From Parasphaerochaeta coccoides DSM 17374 (GTDB lineage: Bacteria > Spirochaetota > Spirochaetia > Sphaerochaetales > Sphaerochaetaceae), in NCBI RefSeq assembly GCF_000208385.1, contig NC_015436.1:2046001-2110000 (forward strand): DNA of 64,000 nucleotides, read 5' to 3'. The translations under genes were made by a program, and so were the position numbers. How positions within the stretch are numbered: the first letter of the stretch is position 1; every line of letters begins with the position of its first letter. Shown piece after piece: positions 28,830 to 36,280 of this stretch. The notes under the pieces were generated by a model. It saw only the letters and a program-made list of their open reading frames with translations. It was not told the origin of the DNA and searched no databases.

Positions 28830-28848
28830 TGTACGAAAAAAGCGTACA
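28830..28848 (-). promoter_or_regulatory. Inverted repeat in the cysK leader
   Basis: TGTACG-N7-CGTACA is a perfect repeat between the promoter and the cysK start. A second repeat, TTCTCT-N8-AGAGAA (28852-28871), lies directly upstream at the expected transcription start. Both are candidate operators; the regulator is unknown. Confidence 0.4.
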
Positions 28849-28872
28849 ACATTCTCTTGTGGTATAGAGAAT

Positions 28873-28901
28873 ATGATACTGGACAATCTTTTTACTGTCA
28901 A
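28873..28901 (-). promoter_or_regulatory. cysK promoter
   Basis: On the minus strand a perfect TTGACA (28896-28901), a 17-base spacer and TATCAT (28873-28878). Confidence 0.75.
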
Positions 28902-28979
28902 TATAACCATATGAAATACTGTAGTGTAGTAGGAATTATAAATGCCAGAAAAAGGCTCCCCGTGTATCTTCTCCCTGCT

Positions 28980-29930
28980 TCACAGGGATGTCTTTACTTT
29001 TCCCGGATACTCGCCGAAGACCAGGCGGAAGGCTTCGGAGAATCGGTTCACGCTCTTATAACCCACCGCATAGGAAACCTCGGTCACCGAGCGGCCTTCC
29101 CTAAGATAGTTTGCCGCCAGGTTCATTCTCAAGGTACGGAGATAGCCGTAGAGGGTGTCCCCATACTGCTTCTTAAAAAGGGTCTTCAACTTGGTGGGAC
29201 TCATCCCGGCGATATGTGAAAGTTTTTCTATCGACGGCGAATCAGCCGGATGTTCAAGGAAATATGCCGTCACGGCGCACAACCCCATCTTGTCCTGGGA
29301 ATGACATCCCCCTTGGATGTCACATGTCTCGCAGAACTCAAAGGTATTGTTGGTCAGATAAAAGAGGAACAGCGACATTGAGGAACTGATGGAACGCTGG
29401 GCAGCGTCTGCGGTCAGGGTAATGTCTCCCAGCCGCTGGAAAAGCTGAAGCACATGCTCAACGTTGAGATGGCGGGGCAGATGGTAGAGGGCGCGCGCCT
29501 GTTCACCATCGTCATTGGAATAGCGTTTTCCTAAATAAGCACGAAATTCCTTCTCCCTATAGGCAAACTCGACTATGCGAACCAGACGACCGGCGGGAAG
29601 ATCCAAGGTAGCCCTGTCCGTAGCGGACGATGCTGGCATATGGCAGGTGATTACTTCATCCTTATCAATATCACGCAGAAAAAGAAACGAACGCTCATGG
29701 ACAGGAAAAAGCTCAAGGCTGGAAAGTTTCAGGGGTTCGTAAAGGAAAATGTTCATCTTGAGAGCCACCATGCCCGGTGAAGACGCAAAAATCTGTATGG
29801 TACCGTACCCGTATTTATCCGGAATGATGTATGTCGAGAAAGATTCCTCATGAGTGGCGATGCATCCCGCAGCTTCAAGAATATCACCTGCCGGATGTCC
29901 TGTCGTCCTTTCAGCCCCCATTTCCACCAT
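28980..29930 (-). CDS. AraC-family transcriptional regulator at the end of the suf operon
   Basis: A 316-residue regulator with the AraC double helix-turn-helix at the C-terminus (IEKLSHIAGMSPTKLKTLFKKQYG, VTEVSYAVGYKSVNRFSEAFRLVFGEYP). The N-terminal 220 residues are a sensing region with several cysteines (CETCDIQGGCHS, CAVTAYF) that could bind metal or an Fe-S cluster; this is a suggestion only. The C-terminal arrangement recalls PchR/YbtA-type regulators. ATG at 29930 lies 20 bases inside sufU, with AAGGAAGG upstream, so it is co-transcribed and translationally linked with the suf genes. Confidence 0.88.
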   Translation of the reverse strand: MVEMGAERTTGHPAGDILEAAGCIATHEESFSTYIIPDKYGYGTIQIFASSPGMVALKMNIFLYEPLKLSSLELFPVHERSFLFLRDIDKDEVITCHMPASSATDRATLDLPAGRLVRIVEFAYREKEFRAYLGKRYSNDDGEQARALYHLPRHLNVEHVLQLFQRLGDITLTADAAQRSISSSMSLFLFYLTNNTFEFCETCDIQGGCHSQDKMGLCAVTAYFLEHPADSPSIEKLSHIAGMSPTKLKTLFKKQYGDTLYGYLRTLRMNLAANYLREGRSVTEVSYAVGYKSVNRFSEAFRLVFGEYPGKVKTSL

Positions 29931-30381
29931 CCTTACCGCCTTCCTTTGCTTCCGAGGCATCCAATGCCTCATTGAGTGTATGCCATCCCAGTACGGCACA
30001 TTTCACCCGTGCCGGCATGTGGGATACATTAGAGAAAGCCGCTGCCTCCTGTAGATGTCCGATAGTCTCATCGTCCAGCTTTCCGTCCCGTACCATCTCC
30101 AAAAACAATCCTTCCAACCGCCGTGCCTCGGCAAGCGTCTTGCCTCGGACAAGATCAGCCATCACCGAAGCGGAAGCCTGCGAGATGGCGCAACCCGTAC
30201 CGGTGAAGGCGACATCTTCGACCACCCCTTCAGGCGACAACCGAAGTTCCAGCTCTATCTCATCCCCGCATGAAGGATTCACTCCTTTGATTGTCGCTGT
30301 CGGATGCTCTACATGACGCTTGTTGCGGGTAGAGGCGTTATGAACCATGATGACCTGTGTGTAGATTTCCTTAAGATCCAT
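29911..30381 (-). CDS. sufU: SufU: NifU-like sulfur-transfer/scaffold protein
   Basis: A 156-residue IscU/SufU-type protein with three conserved cysteines, Cys38 (NPSCGDE), Cys64 (GTGCAIS) and Cys128 (VKCAVL). In Suf systems it is a zinc-dependent sulfur acceptor for SufS. The C-terminus is Gly-rich (KEGGKDGGNGG), partly because it overlaps the AraC gene. It overlaps the end of sufS by 11 bases. Confidence 0.94.
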   Translation of the reverse strand: MDLKEIYTQVIMVHNASTRNKRHVEHPTATIKGVNPSCGDEIELELRLSPEGVVEDVAFTGTGCAISQASASVMADLVRGKTLAEARRLEGLFLEMVRDGKLDDETIGHLQEAAAFSNVSHMPARVKCAVLGWHTLNEALDASEAKEGGKDGGNGG

Positions 30382-31627
30382 AGCCGAATACTTCCCTCGC
30401 TTTCTTTAACGCGGCGACCAAGGCGTCAATGTCTTCCCGCGTATTGTAGATGCTTATGCTGGCGCGACAGGTGGCATGCGCCCCCAGATACTGCATCAGA
30501 GGCTGGGCGCAGTGATGTCCCGCGCGAATTGCGACGCCCTCCGTATCCAGGATGGATGCCACGTCATGGGGATGGATGCCATCTACGGTGAAGGACATGA
30601 CAGGGTAACGCCCGTCACCTTCCCTCGCCTTGCCGTAAATATGAATCCAGGGCAAGCCGCCCAACGTATCCAGGGCATAGTCCGTCACCTCTTTCTCAAC
30701 CCTCCGGATTTCATCATAGCCGACCGCCTCAATGTAATCTATGGCAGCCGCCAGACCGACAGCTCCTTCCACATTCTGCGTACCCGCCTCAAAACGCTGG
30801 GGAAGCGGCGCAAAGGTGGCATGCTGTTCCGTCACATATTCAATCATGTCGCCGCCGGTGAGAAATGGCGGCATATCCTTCAGAATATCCTTCTTTCCAT
30901 AAAGAACCCCGATGCCCAGGGGAGCGAACATCTTGTGGCCGGAAAAAGTGGCAAAGTCCAGATCAAGCGCCTGTACGTCAAGCCTTTCATGGGGGATGCT
31001 TTGGGCACAGTCAGCAATCACGACGGCTCCTGCTTCATGGGCTTTCTCCACAATACGGCGAACCGGCACTTCGACGCCCAATACATTGCTCACCACTGCG
31101 AAAGCGACAATCTTGGTGCGAGCTGTAATCTTGGTTTTGATGTCCTCATCACGAATATAACCGTCATCATCAAGGTAGAGATAGACTAAAGAGGCTCCCG
31201 TTTCCGCACAAACTATCTGCCAAGGGACTAAGTTGCTATGATGCTCCGACACGGGTATGACTACTTCGTCTCCCTTTTTCAAAATGCTTCGTGCATACGT
31301 CCACGCAATGAGATTGATCGACTCCGTAGTATTGCGGGTGAAGATAATCTCCTGCGGAGAGGCTGCGCCAATGAAGGAAGCAACCTTTGATCGGGCGCCT
31401 TCATAGGCTTCCGTCGAAGCCACCGCCAGAGCATATACCCCACGGTGAGGATTCGCGTTGGCCGTCTCATAATACCGGGTCATGGCATCAAGTACTTGCC
31501 GAGGCCGTTGTGAAGTCGCCGCGCTGTCCAGATAGACGGTTCTTTCATCCCCTGATGAATGGGAAAGGATGGGGAAATCCTCTCTGTATTCTTGTATTTT
31601 CCGTGTGCCGCTCATTATGTCGCTCAT
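30371..31627 (-). CDS. sufS: SufS cysteine desulfurase
   Basis: A 418-residue class V aminotransferase-fold desulfurase that takes sulfur from cysteine. The PLP lysine is in TFSGHKMFAPLGIG and the persulfide cysteine in IRAGHHCAQPLMQ; ITEFHHSN-like VSEHHSNLVPW is also present. Its ATG overlaps the sufD stop (ATGA). Normal length for SufS. Confidence 0.96.
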   Translation of the reverse strand: MSDIMSGTRKIQEYREDFPILSHSSGDERTVYLDSAATSQRPRQVLDAMTRYYETANANPHRGVYALAVASTEAYEGARSKVASFIGAASPQEIIFTRNTTESINLIAWTYARSILKKGDEVVIPVSEHHSNLVPWQIVCAETGASLVYLYLDDDGYIRDEDIKTKITARTKIVAFAVVSNVLGVEVPVRRIVEKAHEAGAVVIADCAQSIPHERLDVQALDLDFATFSGHKMFAPLGIGVLYGKKDILKDMPPFLTGGDMIEYVTEQHATFAPLPQRFEAGTQNVEGAVGLAAAIDYIEAVGYDEIRRVEKEVTDYALDTLGGLPWIHIYGKAREGDGRYPVMSFTVDGIHPHDVASILDTEGVAIRAGHHCAQPLMQYLGAHATCRASISIYNTREDIDALVAALKKAREVFGYGS

Positions 31628-32724
31628 TGTGCTGCCAGCCTTGTCGCAATGACCGTGGATACTTCATCACGGATATTTTCATCAGGGATCATAGCTATGA
31701 TGGGCTCGAACTGGGCTTCTACCAACAGCTTCCTGGCCGTCGTTTCATCCAGGCCGCGGCTCATCAGGTAGAACAGGGAATCTACATCAATCCGTCCGGT
31801 ACTCACCGCATGGGCGCCTTCCACGTCTTCCTCTCCGCAGAGAATCAGGGGGACTGATTTATTCCTTACCTGTGGGCTGAACATCAAGGAAAATTCCTCC
31901 TCGGCTCCTTTGCTTCCGACCGCGCCGGGGAGAAAGTCTATGGTGCCTTTGAATGTCTTGACCGCTTTGTCAAGCAAAGCACCACGCCCCACCAGGTCGG
32001 AGTGGGTGCGTTTCCCCTGGTGGGTCGCCATGTAGTTCATCTCGGACACGCGCTCATTGTCTCCAAGGAACATGGTTCCCAACTCATAGGAAGCATCGTC
32101 CCCGGCAAGGAACGCCTTGGATCCGCCGAACATGCGCCGTCCGCCAATCAGTACGTGGACGACTTTCACTGTGGCTCCTTCTTCAGCATGCACGCCACAG
32201 TCAATGAAACTCACCGCCTGGTCATCCAGCAACTGAACCTGCACGATGGTCACGTGAGAATGAGGATGGGCAACCACGCGCGTAGAGCCTGCGTAGTACC
32301 GTGCCGCCGCTGGCGTTCCCGCCGAATGAATGGTCTGGACGAGCGTCACATTGCTTCCCTCCCCGGCCACAAGAACCGTGTCATCGACAATGGCTGGCGA
32401 TGAGCTATCCACGACATAAGGGATGATGATTGGGTCGGTCACTCGGACATGCGGCTTCACGCCAATGAAGAACCCGGCGTTCGCCGAAGAACGGACATGC
32501 GCGACGAACTGGTCGCCTATGCCCGATGGAACGGCAACCTGAGAAGTGAAAGCCGCACTGTCCTTGATGACATAATCATCCGACGGAGGGGGGACAGGCT
32601 TCTTGGGCAGAGAACCGGCCACGGCAAGCTCATCCTGGAAATCTCCGCCGTTCAGTCCCATCCGACGGTAGGTCAGCCGGGGAAGGATATTCACATCATG
32701 TATGGTAAGTTTTTCTGTCTTCAT
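31624..32724 (-). CDS. sufD: SufD Fe-S cluster assembly protein
   Basis: A 366-residue SufBD-fold protein, partner of SufB and SufC in the scaffold complex. The right-handed beta-helix core ends with the family motif HAVSTGRIDVDSLFYLMSRGLDETTARKLLVEA. It lies eight bases after sufB and overlaps sufS by four. It lacks the extra N-terminal region seen in SufB. Confidence 0.93.
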   Translation of the reverse strand: MKTEKLTIHDVNILPRLTYRRMGLNGGDFQDELAVAGSLPKKPVPPPSDDYVIKDSAAFTSQVAVPSGIGDQFVAHVRSSANAGFFIGVKPHVRVTDPIIIPYVVDSSSPAIVDDTVLVAGEGSNVTLVQTIHSAGTPAAARYYAGSTRVVAHPHSHVTIVQVQLLDDQAVSFIDCGVHAEEGATVKVVHVLIGGRRMFGGSKAFLAGDDASYELGTMFLGDNERVSEMNYMATHQGKRTHSDLVGRGALLDKAVKTFKGTIDFLPGAVGSKGAEEEFSLMFSPQVRNKSVPLILCGEEDVEGAHAVSTGRIDVDSLFYLMSRGLDETTARKLLVEAQFEPIIAMIPDENIRDEVSTVIATRLAAQ

Positions 32725-32732
32725 CTTTCACC

Positions 32733-34151
32733 TCAGCCAATGCTGCCCTCCATCTCAAGGGTGATGAGATTGTTCATCTCAACCGCATATTCAAGCGGCA
32801 GCTCCTTGGCGATGGGTTCCGCGAAGCCCCTGACAATTAAGGTCTTGGCTTCTTGCTCTCCCAATCCGCGGGTCATCAGGTAGTAGATTGCCTGGTCGCT
32901 TATCCGTCCTATCCGCGCCTCATGCCCGATATCCACATCATCAGTGCGGATGTCCATGCCGGGGATGGTATCTGAACGGGAGATGCTGTCCAGCATCAGG
33001 GATTCGCAGGATACTGTATTCTTGGAATGGACGGCTTCCTTGGCGACCATCACTTGGCTGCGGGTAATGCACTTTCCTCCGTTCTTGGAGATGGATTTGG
33101 TGTTGACCGAACTGGTGGTGAAGGGAGCCAGATGGAACACCTTGGTTCCCGTGTCCAGTTCCTGTCCCTTGCCGGCGAATGTAATGCCCGTAAATTCCGA
33201 ATGGGCGCCTTCACCCAGCAGGACGCTTGAGGGATAGAGCATGGATATCTGGGAGCCGAAGGAACCGGACACCCATTCTATGGTTCCCTTCTTTTGGACG
33301 TGGGCGCGCTTGGTGTTGAGGTTCCACATGTTCTTGGACCAGTTTTCTATGGTGGAATAGCGCAGGCGCGCTTCTTCCGCAACATACAGCTCCACGCATC
33401 CGGCATGGATGTTCAGCACATTGTACTTGGGAGCGGAACATCCTTCAATGAAATGCAGATCGGCACCTGGCTCCACAATAATCAGGGTATGCTCGAACTG
33501 TCCTGTCCCCGGAGCGTTCTGCCGGAAATAGGATTGCAGGGGGATGGGAACCTTCACGTCCTTCGGCACATAGACGAACGAACCGCCAGACCAGACAGCC
33601 CCATGCAAGGCGACATACTTATGGTCGGAAGGAGGAACCATCTTCATGAAATGGGTTTTCACCAGGTCTTCATAATCACGCAGGGCGGTCTCCATGTCAC
33701 AGTAGACGACTCCCAGATCCTCGACTTCCTTACGCATGTTGTGGTAGACGACCTCGGAATCATATTGGGCACCTACTCCCGCAAGGGATTCTTTTTCCGC
33801 CTGGGGAATACCCAGCTTGTCAAAAGTTCCCCTGATGTTCTCCGGAAGGTCTTTCCAAGAGGTCTTCATGTCGGTCTTCGGCTTGAGATATGTCACTATT
33901 TCATTCATGTCCAACGCGGATAAATCTGGCCCCCACACGGGATTCTCCAGCTTGTAGTAAGTCTCAAGGCTGTGGAGGCGGAACTCCCGCATCCACGGGG
34001 GATCATTCTTTGCGCGGGAAATCGTTTCGACAATCTCCGGAGTCAGCCCCTTGCGTGTCTTGAAGGCGGCATCTTCCTCATAACGGAAATCCCAGCGTGA
34101 CAGATCCATTTCTTCAAGCTGGGTCTTTTTTCTCTGTGCTTCCATAGGCAT
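32733..34151 (-). CDS. sufB: SufB Fe-S cluster assembly protein
   Basis: A 472-residue SufB scaffold subunit. Typical motifs are YDSEVVYHNM, AVWSGGSFVYVPKDVKVPIPLQSYFR, FIEGCSAPKY, WVSGSFGSQISMLYPSSVL and CESLMLD near the C-terminus, ending HEARIGRISDQAIYYLMTRGLGEQEA. AGGAG lies seven bases before the ATG, just after the sufC stop. Confidence 0.97.
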   Translation of the reverse strand: MPMEAQRKKTQLEEMDLSRWDFRYEEDAAFKTRKGLTPEIVETISRAKNDPPWMREFRLHSLETYYKLENPVWGPDLSALDMNEIVTYLKPKTDMKTSWKDLPENIRGTFDKLGIPQAEKESLAGVGAQYDSEVVYHNMRKEVEDLGVVYCDMETALRDYEDLVKTHFMKMVPPSDHKYVALHGAVWSGGSFVYVPKDVKVPIPLQSYFRQNAPGTGQFEHTLIIVEPGADLHFIEGCSAPKYNVLNIHAGCVELYVAEEARLRYSTIENWSKNMWNLNTKRAHVQKKGTIEWVSGSFGSQISMLYPSSVLLGEGAHSEFTGITFAGKGQELDTGTKVFHLAPFTTSSVNTKSISKNGGKCITRSQVMVAKEAVHSKNTVSCESLMLDSISRSDTIPGMDIRTDDVDIGHEARIGRISDQAIYYLMTRGLGEQEAKTLIVRGFAEPIAKELPLEYAVEMNNLITLEMEGSIG

Positions 34152-34155
34152 AGGA

Positions 34156-34905
34156 CTACTCCTGCTTCCCGATGAAAATGGTGTAGCCCTGCTCGTTGAT
34201 TTGTTTGATCAGGGATGCGTCGCCGGTAGTCACCAAGCGGCCCTTGACCAGGACATGGACGAAATCAGGGCGCATATGTTCGAGGATGCGGGTATTGTGG
34301 GTGATGACGAGCAGCGCGTTCTTATCAGTGCGGAACTTCTCAATGCCCTGGGAGACGACTCTCACGGCATCGACATCCAGACCAGAGTCCGTTTCATCAA
34401 GGATGGCCAGCTTTGGTTCAAGGGTCAGCATCTGAAGGATTTCCGCCTTCTTCTTCTCACCACCGGAGAAACCTACGTTCAGGTATCTACGGGCATAGGA
34501 AGGATCCATATCCAGTTCGCTCATTTTTTTCCGAAGCTCGACATTGAAGATGAAAACATTTTCTTCTTCTCCCCGGAGGGCGCTTTTTGCTGTACGGATG
34601 AAATTCTCCATGTTGATGCCCGGAACTTCTTCCGGATTCTGGAAGGAAAGAAAGAGTCCGAGCTTGGCTCTCTTGTCGGTATCCATTTCCGTGATGTCTT
34701 CTCCATCAAAGAAAATTGTCCCGTCTTCAACGGTGAACGATGGATGACCCATGATGACATTGCCCAAGGTGGACTTTCCCGCTCCGTTTGGTCCCATCAG
34801 GACATGAAGCTCGCCCTCCTTGATGGTCAGATCGATATGACTGAGCAATTCCTTATCTTCGACTTTCACGGATACATCCGTGATTTTCAGCAATTCCTTT
34901 GACAC
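34156..34905 (-). CDS. sufC: SufC Fe-S assembly ATPase
   Basis: A 249-residue ABC-type ATPase of the Suf complex. Walker A is GPNGAGKST, the signature is FSGGEKKKAEILQ and Walker B is LAILDETDSGLD. The frame is open far upstream, but the first conserved residues follow a GTG at 34905 that has AAGGAG seven bases before it, so I take that start. First gene of sufCBDSU-araC. Confidence 0.95.
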   Translation of the reverse strand: MSKELLKITDVSVKVEDKELLSHIDLTIKEGELHVLMGPNGAGKSTLGNVIMGHPSFTVEDGTIFFDGEDITEMDTDKRAKLGLFLSFQNPEEVPGINMENFIRTAKSALRGEEENVFIFNVELRKKMSELDMDPSYARRYLNVGFSGGEKKKAEILQMLTLEPKLAILDETDSGLDVDAVRVVSQGIEKFRTDKNALLVITHNTRILEHMRPDFVHVLVKGRLVTTGDASLIKQINEQGYTIFIGKQE

Positions 34906-34943
34906 AGGGATACTCCTTACATGGAGAGAATATACTATCTTTG

Positions 34944-34981
34944 AAGGACAAAATAATATCCTTTGGAGACATTTTTCGCAA
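34944..34981 (-). promoter_or_regulatory. suf operon promoter with overlapping inverted repeat
   Basis: On the minus strand TTGCGA (34976-34981), a 17-base spacer and TATTAT (34953-34958) lie about 50 bases before sufC. AAGGA-N10-TCCTT (34944-34963) spans the -10 and is a candidate operator. The remaining part of the 229-base gap to nrdB has an 8-bp inverted repeat (ATCTGTAA/TTACAGAT, about 35108-35146) but nothing clearer. Confidence 0.6.
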
Positions 34982-35134
34982 TTGTACTTCTTTTGAGCGG
35001 TGGTATCAAGGCTTCCCATGGCAAAGAGAATGCACATACAGAAAAAGCGTCGAGGTGGTAGTGGTAATTATTGACGCTGGGAAAGACAGCAACTCAATCT
35101 ATCTGTAAATTTTGTATCTTCCTCTGTGCATCCC

Positions 35135-36217
35135 TTACAGATCATCAAGCAAGGAAGTGCTTTTGGCATAGGCTGTGTTGCGTGCCTCAAAGAAATCAGT
35201 CTTGATCAGATTGGCGTTGGAATACTGACCGACCCATTTCATTGTCTCCGGCTCCTTGTCATGCCCCTCATAGATGGGCTGAAAGCCCAGGTCGGTGCAA
35301 CGCAGATTTCCCAGATACTGGATGTAATCAGTGACCATATCCTTGTTCAGCCCTACGATGTCATCTCCAATGACATAGTGTCCCCAGGCTATTTCCTGGT
35401 CGGCGCCCTGCTTTATCATGGCACGGTACTCATCCACCAGATTAGGAGTGAACATGGCCGGTTCCTCCTTCTGCATCTCCCTGAGAATTGAACGGAAAAG
35501 CCAGAGATGGGTTGTCTCGTCACGGTTGATGTAGCGTATTTCCTGGACTGAACCGGGCATCTTGTTGTTCCGCCCCAGGTTATAGAAGAACATGAACCCG
35601 CTGTAGAAATAAATGCCTTCAAGGATGTAGTTGGCCACCATCGTCTTCACAATCTGACAGACATCCTGGTTGACCATGAAGTTCTGGTAGAGATCTCCAA
35701 TGAACTTATTGCGGGCAAGAAGGTGCGCGTCGTCACGCCACTGGTAGAGTATCCCGGTACGTTCGTCCGGAGAACAGATGGTATCGAGCATATAGCTGTA
35801 GCTCTGGCTGTGGATGGCTTCCTGGAACGCCTGTATGGTCAGGCAAAGGTTGACCTCGTTGGCGGTGATGAATTGGGCAAGGTTTGGCAGGTTCGCCGTC
35901 TGCACGCTGTCAAGAAAGATGAGGAACGACAGAATCTTGTCATATGCCGTCTTCTCCGCAGGACTTAACCTGCGATAGTCCTGGACATCAGTGTTCATGT
36001 TGATTTCCTCTGGTATCCAGAAATTGTTCATTGCCTGCCTGTACCAATCGCTCGTCCATCCGTACTTCAGATTGTTGAAATCATTCAAATTGGTGGTGTT
36101 TCCGCCTACCATACGTCTTTTGTCCAGGCCAGTGTCTCCATGTTCATTGAAGATTGGCTTGCGGTAAATCGGGAAACAGTCATCATTGTATTTGTCTTTG
36201 TCTCCAGTCACGGGCAT
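35135..36217 (-). CDS. nrdB: Class I ribonucleotide reductase beta subunit
   Basis: A 360-residue radical-generating subunit. Metal ligands and the radical tyrosine are visible: Asp103 (FLDSVQ), Glu133 and His136 in FQEAIHSQSYSYM with Tyr140 as the candidate radical residue, then LEGIYF and RDETTHL for the second Glu/His set. It is therefore a tyrosyl-radical type rather than the Phe-containing class Ic. GGAGG lies eight bases before the ATG. It follows nrdA by 63 bases in the same operon. Confidence 0.95.
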   Translation of the reverse strand: MPVTGDKDKYNDDCFPIYRKPIFNEHGDTGLDKRRMVGGNTTNLNDFNNLKYGWTSDWYRQAMNNFWIPEEINMNTDVQDYRRLSPAEKTAYDKILSFLIFLDSVQTANLPNLAQFITANEVNLCLTIQAFQEAIHSQSYSYMLDTICSPDERTGILYQWRDDAHLLARNKFIGDLYQNFMVNQDVCQIVKTMVANYILEGIYFYSGFMFFYNLGRNNKMPGSVQEIRYINRDETTHLWLFRSILREMQKEEPAMFTPNLVDEYRAMIKQGADQEIAWGHYVIGDDIVGLNKDMVTDYIQYLGNLRCTDLGFQPIYEGHDKEPETMKWVGQYSNANLIKTDFFEARNTAYAKSTSLLDDL

Positions 36218-36280
36218 GTGTACATCCTCCGTTAAGCTATGTGCTTTTGTTTCAGCATGAATTTCATCACTCCATGCATC

